A DNA stretch of 64,000 nt, from the NCBI GenBank assembly GCA_016868855.1, contig VGFP01000003.1, positions 62,001 to 126,000 of the forward strand, written 5' to 3'. The position numbers were made by a program, and so were the translations under genes. Position 1 is the stretch's first letter, and each line of letters begins with the position of its first letter. Of this stretch, positions 54,888 through 64,000 are shown piece after piece. This DNA is from Bacteroidota bacterium (GTDB taxonomy: Bacteria; Bacteroidota; Bacteroidia; Chitinophagales; Chitinophagaceae). The notes beneath the pieces were generated by a model. It was given only the letters and a program-made list of their open reading frames with translations, was not told where the DNA came from and searched no databases.

Positions 54888-56465
54888 TTATTTGTACTGA
54901 GCCATGATGTTCTTGGCCAGTTCAGTCATTTTCTTTATGCCATCCTCAGGAAGGTTTCCTTTTTTGAATTCAGCAAGAATGTCGGCATACTTGGTTTCCA
55001 TTTCCAAGAGGAATTGTTCTTCAAAATCCTTTACAGATTTGACCGGCACCTCTCTGAGGAGACCTTGCGTACCGAGGTAGATGATGGCAACCTGTTTTTC
55101 AACTGCTACAGGTTGATACTGTCCTTGTTTCAGGATTTCAACGTTGCGTGCTCCTTTGTCAAGTACTGATTTTGTTGCAGCATCCAAATCACCGCCAAAC
55201 TTAGAGAAAGCTTCCATCTCACGGTAAAGTGCCTGATCAAGTTTCAACGTACCTGCTACCTTCTTCATTGATTTGATCTGTGCATTACCACCCACGCGGC
55301 TTACAGAGATACCTACGTTGATCGCTGGACGAATACCTGCATTGAAGAGGTTGGATTCAAGGAAGATCTGTCCGTCGGTGATGGAAATAACGTTCGTAGG
55401 AATATATGCTGATACGTCACCCGCTTGTGTCTCAATGATAGGAAGAGCAGTAAGTGATCCACCACCTTTTACCAAATGTTTGATGGAGTCAGGAAGGTCG
55501 TTCATCTTCTTGGCAACTTCATCCTTGCTGATCACCTTCGCTGCTCTTTCCAATAAACGGCTGTGCAGGTAGAATACGTCACCAGGATATGCCTCACGGC
55601 CGGGTGGACGACGAAGCAATAATGAAACTTCGCGGTAGGCTACTGCCTGTTTTGAAAGATCATCATAAACAATCAATGCAGCATTTCCGGTATCACGCAG
55701 GAATTCACCAATGGCGGCACCTGCAAAAGGAGCATAGAACTGAAGTGGCGCAGGTTCCGCTGCAGAAGCTGCTACGATGATGGTATAATCCATCGCACCA
55801 TTGTCTTCCAAGGTCTTCATCACCGCAGCAATGGTTGACGCTTTTTGTCCAACTGCGACACATATACAATACACAGGTTTGCCTGCTTTGTAAAATTCTT
55901 TCTGATTAATGATGGTATCAATGGCAATGGCAGTTTTACCCGTCTGGCGATCGCCAATGATCAGCTCTCTTTGTCCACGTCCAACTGGAATCATGGCATC
56001 AATCGCCTTGATACCTGTTTGCAGCGGTTCTTTTACCGGCTCACGGAAAATGACACCAGGTGCCTTGCGCTCCAAGGGCATTTCATATACATCTCCCTTG
56101 ATAGGGCCCTTGCCATCAATCGGCTCTCCAAGGGTATTGATAACGCGTCCAACCAATCCCATTCCAGCTTTGATGGAAGCGATTTTACCAGTGCGCTTTA
56201 CTTTTGATCCTTCTTTGATATCCAAACCCTCTCCCATCAATACCACACCCACGTTGTCTTCTTCAAGGTTCAATGCAATGGCTCTTACACCATTTTCAAA
56301 TTCAACCAACTCACCGGATTGTACATTGTTCAATCCATAAATACGTGCGATGCCGTCACCAACCTGGAGTACTGAACCTACTTCTTCCAAATCAGCGGAG
56401 GAATTGAAGTTGCTCAACTGCTGGCGGAGGATGGCTGATATTTCGTCGGGTTTAATCTCTATCAT
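54888..56465 (-). CDS. atpA: F1 ATP synthase alpha subunit
   Basis: Non-catalytic nucleotide-binding subunit, 525 residues. P-loop GDRQTGKT at 171-178, then [15 protein letters not shown], and the ATP-synthase alpha/beta signature [14 protein letters not shown] near residue 365. Last gene of the minus-strand run atpB-E-F-H-A, immediately followed by a strong terminator. The usual downstream atpG is not here. Confidence 0.97.
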   Translation of the reverse strand: MIEIKPDEISAILRQQLSNFNSSADLEEVGSVLQVGDGIARIYGLNNVQSGELVEFENGVRAIALNLEEDNVGVVLMGEGLDIKEGSKVKRTGKIASIKAGMGLVGRVINTLGEPIDGKGPIKGDVYEMPLERKAPGVIFREPVKEPLQTGIKAIDAMIPVGRGQRELIIGDRQTGKTAIAIDTIINQKEFYKAGKPVYCICVAVGQKASTIAAVMKTLEDNGAMDYTIIVAASAAEPAPLQFYAPFAGAAIGEFLRDTGNAALIVYDDLSKQAVAYREVSLLLRRPPGREAYPGDVFYLHSRLLERAAKVISKDEVAKKMNDLPDSIKHLVKGGGSLTALPIIETQAGDVSAYIPTNVISITDGQIFLESNLFNAGIRPAINVGISVSRVGGNAQIKSMKKVAGTLKLDQALYREMEAFSKFGGDLDAATKSVLDKGARNVEILKQGQYQPVAVEKQVAIIYLGTQGLLREVPVKSVKDFEEQFLLEMETKYADILAEFKKGNLPEDGIKKMTELAKNIMAQYK

Positions 56466-56488
56466 TGCTTTGAATTTAAATGCTGTGA

Positions 56489-57049
56489 TTATATTTTACT
56501 GATGTACATGTTTTCAATGAATTGCTTTTTGATGACCTGCAAATCATGTTTGATACTTGCATCAAACAATTGATCATCCACCTGAACAATCAAACCGCCT
56601 ATGATGGAGGGGTCTACTTTGGATCTCATCTCAATTGACTTTCCTTTCAACAGTTTGTTTTCCTTGAGTTCAGCGGCGATGGTGTCTTTGATATCTTTCG
56701 ATACTTCCACTGCTGTTGTAAGTTCAACCAACTGAATTCCTTTTTGTGATCTGTATTTCTCAATGAAAGCAGAGATGATTTCATTGATGGCCACTGATCT
56801 ACCCTTCGAAAAAATAAGTTTGAAAAAGGATTGGGTTAGAGGTTGAATATGTTTGGAAAATACTGCTTCAAATATGGCTATTTTCTTCTCCCCCTTGACA
56901 ACGGGCGACATCAACATCAGATGAAGATCTTTGTTCTGAACAGATTGGATCAGATCAACATCCTGTTTCACCTCTTCCAATTTGGAGGTTTCTACTGCCA
57001 AATCAAAAATGGCTTTCGCGTAACGTTGAGCTACTTTGGTTTGACGCAT
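56489..57049 (-). CDS. atpH: F1 ATP synthase delta subunit
   Basis: 186-residue stalk subunit that ties F1 to the b subunits. Hallmarks are the N-terminal [13 protein letters not shown] and the C-terminal [26 protein letters not shown], as in other OSCP/AtpH proteins. Sits between atpF (5 nt gap) and atpA (23 nt gap). Confidence 0.95.
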   Translation of the reverse strand: MRQTKVAQRYAKAIFDLAVETSKLEEVKQDVDLIQSVQNKDLHLMLMSPVVKGEKKIAIFEAVFSKHIQPLTQSFFKLIFSKGRSVAINEIISAFIEKYRSQKGIQLVELTTAVEVSKDIKDTIAAELKENKLLKGKSIEMRSKVDPSIIGGLIVQVDDQLFDASIKHDLQVIKKQFIENMYISKI

Positions 57050-57054
57050 ACCCT

Positions 57055-57555
57055 TTATTTTCCAAATTGATTTAATTCACCTGCCATTTGCTGGATATAC
57101 TTTTCCTGTTCAGCTTTGTTGTCAAGTTGTTTGCGGATGACCTTTTCAGATACCTCAATCACCATATTTCCAATCTGATTTTTGATATCGGTCAGTGCAG
57201 CCATTTTTTGCGAGTGTATGGCGGCATTTGCATCTGCAAGTATTTTAGAGGCTTCAGCCTTCGCTTGTTCTTTGGCGTCGTTGATCAGTTTATCTCTTGT
57301 TTCCTTTGCCTCTTTCAACATCAATGCTCTTTCTTCACGTGCCTGCACCATCAGGGCTTCATTTTCACTTTTCAGCTGGGTCATTTCTGCCTTTACTTTT
57401 TTGGCAGCATCCAATGAATCAGCGATGCCTTTTTCACGCTCATTCAATGAGTCAATGATGATCTTCCAGGCATACTTTCTGAGCAGAAAAAATACCAAGC
57501 CAAAGGCAAGAAAAGTCCAAAACAGTAAACCTAAACCGGGTAATAAAAGATCCAT
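57055..57555 (-). CDS. atpF: F0 ATP synthase b subunit
   Basis: 166 residues: one N-terminal membrane helix (LLFWTFLAFGLVFFLLRKYAW) followed by a long charged alpha-helix rich in A, E and K (AAKKVKAEMTQLKSENEALM and beyond), the dimeric peripheral stalk. Positioned between atpE and atpH, 75 nt after atpE. Confidence 0.95.
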   Translation of the reverse strand: MDLLLPGLGLLFWTFLAFGLVFFLLRKYAWKIIIDSLNEREKGIADSLDAAKKVKAEMTQLKSENEALMVQAREERALMLKEAKETRDKLINDAKEQAKAEASKILADANAAIHSQKMAALTDIKNQIGNMVIEVSEKVIRKQLDNKAEQEKYIQQMAGELNQFGK

Positions 57556-57630
57556 ATTGCTTGATTAACTTTTTAAAGGTAAAATGTATCCTCCGCCCTG
57601 TGCATTGGATACAGTTTAGTTTGTGCAATG

Positions 57631-58984
<1,354 letters not shown>

Positions 58985-59004
58985 AAATGCCTCTAAATTT
59001 TTCG

Positions 59005-59012
59005 CAAAGATA
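59005..59012 (-). promoter_or_regulatory. -7 element (TATCTTTG) of the atpBEFHA operon
   Basis: Minus-strand TATCTTTGCG ends 20 nt before the atpB ATG, in a 66-nt gap after the ABC transporter stop. A GTTAAT about 20 nt upstream is the best, weak, -33 candidate. Identical ten bases precede atpDC. Confidence 0.6.
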
Positions 59013-59050
59013 CAATCTGGAGAGTAATTAACGCGATTTCAAGTGGAAAA

Positions 59051-60841
59051 CTAATCCCCGTCTTTTTTCATTTGAGCTTCAATCATTCCCGCATAGGAAC
59101 CCTGCTTGGCCAGGAGGGTTTCATGTGTACCCTCTTCAATGAGATTTCCTCCCTCTAGAACAATGATTTTGTGTGCTTTACGAATGGTAGAAAGCCTGTG
59201 AGCAATGACGATGGAAGTCCTGCCCTTTGTCAATACATCAATGGCCTTTTGTATCAATACCTCCGTATTGGAATCCACCGAGGAAGTTGCCTCATCCAGT
59301 ATTAAAATAGCGGGATTAAAAAGCAGTGCCCTGAGGAAAGAGAGCAGCTGCTGTTGGCCGGTTGACAAGGTGGCTCCCCTTTCCTGAACATTGTAATCAT
59401 ATCCCCCGGGAAGACTCTCTATAAAATTGTGGATGCCGATCATCTTTGCTGCTTCCTCCACCCTTGATTGAGGAATGGAAGGATCCCTGAGAGTTAGGTT
59501 ATCCAGTATGGAGCCTGAAAAGAGAAAAACATCCTGCAAAACAACTGCAATTTGTGAGCGGAGCGATTGGAGTGTAAACTTTTCAATGGCATGTCCATCG
59601 ATCTTTATTTCTCCCTCTTGGTGTTGATACAAACGACTGATCAATTGAATGATGGTTGACTTCCCACTTCCTGTATGTCCAACGATGGCCAATGTTTCCC
59701 CTGCTTTTACCAAAAAATTTAGATCCTTCAACACAGGAGTCCCCTGCAGATAGGAGAATCCAACATGCTTGAACTCAATCTCCCCCTTGATCTGTTGATT
59801 GACTGCTCCGGGAGTATCCGCCAGGGTATCCTGATTGTCCAATACCACCATAACGCGCTCAGCAGCTACCATTCCCATTTGCAGGACGTTGAATTTATCC
59901 GCAATGACACGCAGTGGACGAAAAAGCATGTTCAGCAACAAAGCAAATGCAACAATATTTCCGCTGATGGCGGTGGCTTGTGTAGCATCCAAATGCAACG
60001 CATCCTTTGCAGCAAACCAAACAAGCAATCCCATGGAAACTGCCAGTATGATTTCTACAACTGGAAAAAAAACTGAATAGGCAAAAATGGCATCTATATT
60101 AGCATTTTTGTGTCGCTGATTGATGGCATTGAACTTATTCATCTCTCTTCTTTCTGCTGTAAAAGCCTGGATGATTTGCATACCCGAAATGTGCTCCTGC
60201 ACAAATGCATTGAGGGATGCAATGGCATTTCTGACTGCAACAAAAGATTTGTTGACACTTTCTTTGAACAAATAAGTTGCAACAATTAAAAAAGGAAAAG
60301 GAATCAGGCAGATCAATGTAAGTCGCCAATCGGTGTAAAACATTGCAGCCAAGATGGCAATGACAGAAAGAAGATCTGCAATAATTGGGATGAAACCCTC
60401 TGCAAAAATATCATTGATGGCTTCAATATCATTGATGGTTCTTGTTGTAAGTGTTCCAATAGGGGTTTTGTCAAACTGCCTTAGATTCAGATGAAGAATC
60501 TTTTGAAATACCTCGACACGGATGTCTTTTACAATCTTGTGGCCAAGCCATGAAGTGATGTAGGTAAATAAAAATTTAGTCGCTGTTTCAATAAAAAGAA
60601 AAATAATTTGAATGATGGTGATGTACAAAAGAAATTGCATCACCGATGCGACCTCTTCGCTCTGTGTATTTACTTTTTTCAATGTGAAGTTGATCAACAA
60701 GGGTCGCAATGGAGAAAAAACAGCAAGGAACAATGCCAACACGACCGACAAGTAGAATTTTCCTGCATACGGTTTGGCAAATACAAAAACACGCTTCAAC
60801 AATTGGGCATTGAAAATTTTCTTCTTCTCTTCCTTGCTCAT
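59051..60841 (-). CDS. ABC exporter, MsbA-like half-transporter
   Basis: 596 residues fusing a six-helix transmembrane domain (about 1-330) to a nucleotide-binding domain. Walker A GHTGSGKST at 388-396, signature LSTGQQQLLSFLRALL (a variant of LSGGQ with Thr), Walker B ILILDEATSSVD, and the H-loop VIAHRLSTIR. This is the type IV exporter fold of MsbA/LmrA relatives, probably working as a homodimer. Substrate is unknown; lipid or drug export is usual. The upstream gene for a secreted 700-residue protein ends 7 nt before the ATG, so the two are very likely co-transcribed. Confidence 0.92.
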   Translation of the reverse strand: MSKEEKKKIFNAQLLKRVFVFAKPYAGKFYLSVVLALFLAVFSPLRPLLINFTLKKVNTQSEEVASVMQFLLYITIIQIIFLFIETATKFLFTYITSWLGHKIVKDIRVEVFQKILHLNLRQFDKTPIGTLTTRTINDIEAINDIFAEGFIPIIADLLSVIAILAAMFYTDWRLTLICLIPFPFLIVATYLFKESVNKSFVAVRNAIASLNAFVQEHISGMQIIQAFTAERREMNKFNAINQRHKNANIDAIFAYSVFFPVVEIILAVSMGLLVWFAAKDALHLDATQATAISGNIVAFALLLNMLFRPLRVIADKFNVLQMGMVAAERVMVVLDNQDTLADTPGAVNQQIKGEIEFKHVGFSYLQGTPVLKDLNFLVKAGETLAIVGHTGSGKSTIIQLISRLYQHQEGEIKIDGHAIEKFTLQSLRSQIAVVLQDVFLFSGSILDNLTLRDPSIPQSRVEEAAKMIGIHNFIESLPGGYDYNVQERGATLSTGQQQLLSFLRALLFNPAILILDEATSSVDSNTEVLIQKAIDVLTKGRTSIVIAHRLSTIRKAHKIIVLEGGNLIEEGTHETLLAKQGSYAGMIEAQMKKDGD

Positions 60842-60848
60842 GGTGCAA

Positions 60849-62951
60849 TCATCTATTTTTTCCTCTTGCTTTTAAAAGCATCAATCCAAGATTTTTATGT
60901 GGGGCAACATAATTTTCAAAACGTTGCTTTGCATTGTTTATGCGCATTTGTTGTTGTAAATGCTTCCAGATTCCAACCCAATCCAAATTTTGGCCAGTCC
61001 GTATTGCCTCGTTGATCGTTCTTAATATGGGATCATTGACCGAAAGGCTTCCTACTTCTCTGGATGAAATAATTTGTGCATCCGGACAAACATCGAGCAC
61101 CTTGCTCAAATGCTGGTAACTGCCGCAGGACCCCAACAAGACAACTTTGGCACTGAGGGGTAACTGTGATATGGTTGATGGCAAGTGATAACTATGCCCT
61201 CGGTGAACTACAATACTAGGTTCCCATTGTTGCTCCTGCAAATACATTGACAAAGCTGTTTGTGCTTCGGTATCACGGTCTTCTCCATCCGCATGATCAA
61301 AAGGATTATTGGCAAATACAGAAATAGGTTTCCCTTGAAGCGACTTGATCTCAATCCATTTTTCAGCTCTGTATATTTTCCAGAATTTACTCTTTGTGTA
61401 ATATGTCAGAAAATTTTCAAATGACAATTTTCCGTCCTTATCGCCGTAAAAAAATAATTGCTCAACAATCCTGCCATTGGACAAAAGCTTGTCCCTCATC
61501 AAAAAATATGGAGGGTCTAACGCAAATTGTTTTGAAAAGGATTTCCCGCTGTCAGCGTCTGATTTCAGAAGCAATTGAATTGTCTCATAGAGGGCTACAC
61601 CTTCACTGTCTAGATTGAATTTCAGCGAAAGAATATTGGCCTCCACTTCCTTCAAAATGGCCGTTTTCAGAGAGGCATTGCTGATGCTTGAATATCCGTT
61701 CACAACATCCACAGCAGTTTCCAATGTCATATCTTTTTCTAAACCTGCAACAAAATCTTTCATCAGCCTTTTGGCTTGATCAGGACGCATAGCATTTACA
61801 AAATCATCCAACTTATTGTAGTCTGCTGCCATTTTGATGAATTTTCGAAACCGATCAAAATGAATGCTTATCAGCAATTCATCGGATTTGCGCTTGTTCA
61901 TCGAGCTCATCATTTTTTGGAAAATTCCGACAAAGGAGGATGTGTAGATGATGTCTTCTGATGCAACCATCAAATAATAAAGTTCCTCCGGTGTGAGTCC
62001 CTCAATAATTTTAAACCTCACTGCATCCGGCTCATCGTGCAATGCATTGATCTCATTGATGAAAATTTCTACAGCCTTCTTCTCCAAGAGTTTAAAAATT
62101 TCACCATATTCAATGGGAGGATTTCCCGACTGCAAATCTGATTGATAGTGTATTTGTGTGGCGACCAACAAGCTGAAAAATTTTTTCGCATCCTTTGAAA
62201 CCTGTTTCAAGCTGTCATAGCTGGTTTCTTTTGTTATGATGGCATGGATGAATGGATAGAGTAACCGACCAGAACTATCCGCGGAGAGCCTGCAGAGCAA
62301 TTGAACCATGGCATCATCCACCATGAGCATACTTTTTCTCAATGGGGATTCCATTGCCGAGGCATAATTATAAAAATCACTTGGATACTTTTGGGCCGCT
62401 GTAATCAATGCCTCAGCAACAAAAGATTCATTCAAATAATTTGAAATGGTTGGAAGAATCTGATCCGGACGTTCACGGATGAACTGATAATACATAAATA
62501 CTCTTGCCTGAGCCAATCCCGCATTTTCGTAAAAAGCAGTCCTCTCACCCAAGAGGGAGCGATTGATTGCCAGGGAATTGTTTTTGATTGCTTCAGCAAT
62601 TGATTGTTCCTTGATATCCGCCTCCAATAGAATCCTATAGGCATCCAGCAATTGGTGCGAATCTTTACTGGGCACCCTTCCATTCTGCAAATCATCCAAC
62701 AAAGATTTGATACCTGACAAATACTTGATTTTCAATCGATGGTCAAACTGGTCCTCTTTTTCCAACCATTGCTGCAAAGAATCGATCCTTGTATTGAAGT
62801 TTTTTTCTTGTCCTGTTTGTCCCAAATCGATATCCTCGTGCAATTTGACCCTCCTGATATCTTTCGTAATGAAAGCAGTGTCGCCGCTATTTTGTGCCAA
62901 TGACAAAAATGGGGAAAGCAAGAAAATCAAGCATAAGCGAACCAGCTGCAT
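60849..62951 (-). CDS. Large secreted protein with possible clan CD peptidase-like C-terminus
   Basis: 700 residues; I do not recognise a named family for the whole chain. Residues 1-19 are a signal peptide (LVRLCLIFLLSPFLSLAQ). Residues about 20-520 look mostly alpha-helical with no clear motifs. The C-terminal part has two hydrophobic strands each followed by a possible catalytic residue: SIVVHRGHSYHL with His583 and His586, and AKVVLLGSCGSYQHL with Cys609. A beta-strand-His...beta-strand-Cys order is the hallmark of clan CD peptidases (caspase, gingipain, separase, CHAT). The ensuing DAQIISSREVG and LDWVGIWKHL are unassigned. A -7 element 5 nt upstream supports the ATG at 62951. Followed by an ABC exporter after 7 nt. 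Confidence 0.85.
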   Translation of the reverse strand: MQLVRLCLIFLLSPFLSLAQNSGDTAFITKDIRRVKLHEDIDLGQTGQEKNFNTRIDSLQQWLEKEDQFDHRLKIKYLSGIKSLLDDLQNGRVPSKDSHQLLDAYRILLEADIKEQSIAEAIKNNSLAINRSLLGERTAFYENAGLAQARVFMYYQFIRERPDQILPTISNYLNESFVAEALITAAQKYPSDFYNYASAMESPLRKSMLMVDDAMVQLLCRLSADSSGRLLYPFIHAIITKETSYDSLKQVSKDAKKFFSLLVATQIHYQSDLQSGNPPIEYGEIFKLLEKKAVEIFINEINALHDEPDAVRFKIIEGLTPEELYYLMVASEDIIYTSSFVGIFQKMMSSMNKRKSDELLISIHFDRFRKFIKMAADYNKLDDFVNAMRPDQAKRLMKDFVAGLEKDMTLETAVDVVNGYSSISNASLKTAILKEVEANILSLKFNLDSEGVALYETIQLLLKSDADSGKSFSKQFALDPPYFLMRDKLLSNGRIVEQLFFYGDKDGKLSFENFLTYYTKSKFWKIYRAEKWIEIKSLQGKPISVFANNPFDHADGEDRDTEAQTALSMYLQEQQWEPSIVVHRGHSYHLPSTISQLPLSAKVVLLGSCGSYQHLSKVLDVCPDAQIISSREVGSLSVNDPILRTINEAIRTGQNLDWVGIWKHLQQQMRINNAKQRFENYVAPHKNLGLMLLKARGKNR

Positions 62952-62956
62952 GTCAA

Positions 62957-62964
62957 CAAAATTA
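62957..62964 (-). promoter_or_regulatory. -7 element (TAATTTTG) 5 nt before the secreted protein gene
   Basis: Minus-strand TAATTTTG, then TTGAC, then the ATG at 62951. Exact consensus; predicts little or no 5' leader. The 122-nt gap to the divergent regulator gene also holds that gene's promoter. Confidence 0.55.
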
Positions 62965-63045
62965 AATCATTCTGCCACGGGGATTTCGCATTTTGCTTAA
63001 CAATTTATTAATCTTGCATCATTGAGTATTGACCAGCATCCAAAC

Positions 63046-63053
63046 TAACTTTG
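63046..63053 (+). promoter_or_regulatory. Promoter of the PhoB-like regulator gene
   Basis: -7 element TAACTTTG, with a TTG at 63022-63024 placed 21 nt upstream as a possible -33 element. The leader to the ATG at 63074 would be about 15 nt. Confidence 0.55.
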
Positions 63054-63073
63054 CTTAACAGCACATTCTTTCC

Positions 63074-63754
63074 ATGGCCCCTGAAATCAAAAAAGTTCTC
63101 ATAGCTGACGATGAGCCAGATATTTTGGAAATCATCAGTTACAATTTACAGTTGCATGGCTATACGGTTTTTACAGCCAAAGACGGTGAACATGCTATCA
63201 GACTAGCCCAAGAAGTACATCCTGATCTGATCATTTTGGACATCATGATGCCAAAGAAAAATGGCATAGAAGTCTGCAAACAACTTCGAACCCAACCTGC
63301 ATTTCAAGATACCATCATCGTATTTTTAACTGCTTTGAATGATGAACTCTCTCATGTCAGGGGTTTGGAATTTGGAGCCGATGATTTCATCGCCAAGCCG
63401 ATATCACCCAAAGTGATGGTTTCAAAAGTGAATTCTTTTTTCCGTCGCATCAACAAACAAGAAGCCTCCAAGGCTATTGAGATGGGTAATTTGAGGATCG
63501 AGCCAGAGGAATATGTGGTTTATTACAAAGATGAACCCATCAATTTAGCCAAGAAAGAATTCGAATTGCTGAGTTACTTGGCATCCAAACCTGGACGCGT
63601 TTTTCTTCGCAATGAAATCTTGAATAAAATCTGGGGCAATGATGTGATTGTAGGAGACAGGACCATTGATGTGCACATCAGAAAAATAAGACAAAAGCTT
63701 GGTATCGACTGCATTACAACCGTCAAGGGTGTAGGTTATAAGTTTGAGCTTTAA
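63074..63754 (+). CDS. OmpR/PhoB-family response regulator
   Basis: 226 residues. Receiver domain: ADDEPDILEI acidic pocket, phosphorylated Asp56 in LIILDIMMPKKNG, and the conserved Lys in DFIAKPISP. Output domain: winged helix with INLAKKEFELLSYLASKPGRVF, GDRTIDVHIRKIRQKL and TTVKGVGYKFEL. PhoB/PhoP-like by these motifs. A histidine kinase gene starts 44 nt downstream on the same strand, forming a standard pair. The phosphate link is inference from similarity only. Confidence 0.93.
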   Translation: MAPEIKKVLIADDEPDILEIISYNLQLHGYTVFTAKDGEHAIRLAQEVHPDLIILDIMMPKKNGIEVCKQLRTQPAFQDTIIVFLTALNDELSHVRGLEFGADDFIAKPISPKVMVSKVNSFFRRINKQEASKAIEMGNLRIEPEEYVVYYKDEPINLAKKEFELLSYLASKPGRVFLRNEILNKIWGNDVIVGDRTIDVHIRKIRQKLGIDCITTVKGVGYKFEL

Positions 63755-63798
63755 CATTTCAACATTTTTGCGGTAGCTGCAAATACCTAAATTGCAGT

Positions 63799-64000
63799 AT
63801 GTTCGAATCAAAGAACTACTCACCCACTCGGATTGCTTTTTACATCAGCTTGTCCGCTGCAGCAACAGCCTTGCTCATTGCTGTATTGCCAGGCGGTGGA
63901 CTGATCAAAATCTCATCCATTGTATTGGGTGTATTCACAGTTTCTTTTCTGGTTGCACGTTATTTCATCAACGAATTTATTTACAGAAGGGTCAAGCTTA
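63799..64000 (+). CDS. Sensor histidine kinase (5' part only), PhoR-like
   Basis: First 67 codons before the right edge. The translation starts MFESKNYSPTRIAFYISLSA and contains two closely spaced membrane helices (FYISLSAAATALLIAVLPG and ISSIVLGVFTVSFLVARYF), the N-terminal layout of PhoR-like kinases in Bacteroidota. No catalytic motif is reached. The call depends on the adjacent PhoB-like regulator. Confidence 0.75.
   Translation, partial: MFESKNYSPTRIAFYISLSAAATALLIAVLPGGGLIKISSIVLGVFTVSFLVARYFINEFIYRRVKL

Overview
The window looks like a chromosomal stretch of a Bacteroidota bacterium, most likely family Chitinophagaceae. The evidence is the Bacteroidota-type -7 promoter element (TAnnTTTG) in front of many genes, Bacteroidota-restricted families (DUF3098, the ftsX-DUF3098-uppP run, an RprXY-like two-component pair, an AtpB with a signal peptide), and the dcw cluster order mraZ-rsmH-ftsL-ftsI-murE-mraY-murD-ftsW. 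The family-level placement is inference. No tRNA, rRNA, CRISPR array, insertion sequence or phage gene was seen. Genes are packed tightly: no gene-free stretch exceeds about 225 bases, and many convergent genes touch or overlap.

Layout. 1-8.2 kb: division and cell-wall (dcw) cluster on the minus strand with an MraZ-type operator upstream. 8.3-13.9 kb: queA, an unpaired RprX-like histidine kinase, yqgE, an MFS transporter and a lipoprotein GH16 beta-glucanase. 13.9-15.7 kb: atpDC, separated from the other ATP synthase genes. 15.8-19.6 kb: glycerol operon glpK-glpD-glpF. 19.7-27.7 kb: dnaX, PDH E2 with two lipoyl domains, a CoA-binding protein, gltX, a free-standing B12-binding mutase subunit, an enoyl-CoA hydratase and fumC. 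27.7-33.5 kb: alanine dehydrogenase, tsaE, a copper-type P-ATPase and recQ. 33.7-38.7 kb: GroES-like protein, RprY-like regulator, ruvB, leuS. 38.8-43 kb: ftsX-DUF3098-uppP, a UMF1 transporter and a metallo-beta-lactamase-fold hydrolase. 43-48 kb: DUF3108 protein, flippase-like membrane protein, ruvC, HIT protein, greA, a 2-hydroxyacid dehydrogenase and rsmA. 48.1-54.8 kb: pdxA, a decayed envelope-protein gene and a small group of exported sugar-related proteins. 54.9-59 kb: atpBEFHA ending in a strong terminator, without atpG. 59-63 kb: an ABC exporter preceded by a large secreted protein with a possible clan CD (caspase/separase-like) His/Cys site. 63.1-64 kb: PhoB-like regulator and the start of its kinase.

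Most genes are housekeeping. The most unusual points are: (1) the 700-residue secreted protein at 60849-62951, whose C-terminus carries a His and a Cys 26 residues apart in a clan CD-like context; (2) a recurrent TAnnTTTG element exactly 4 nt before the ATG of unrelated genes, predicting leaderless mRNAs; (3) an envelope-protein gene with two frameshifts and a nonsense codon; (4) a split ATP synthase locus with no gamma gene in the window; (5) a SUMF1-domain protein lacking the FGE cysteines, beside two exported sugar enzymes.
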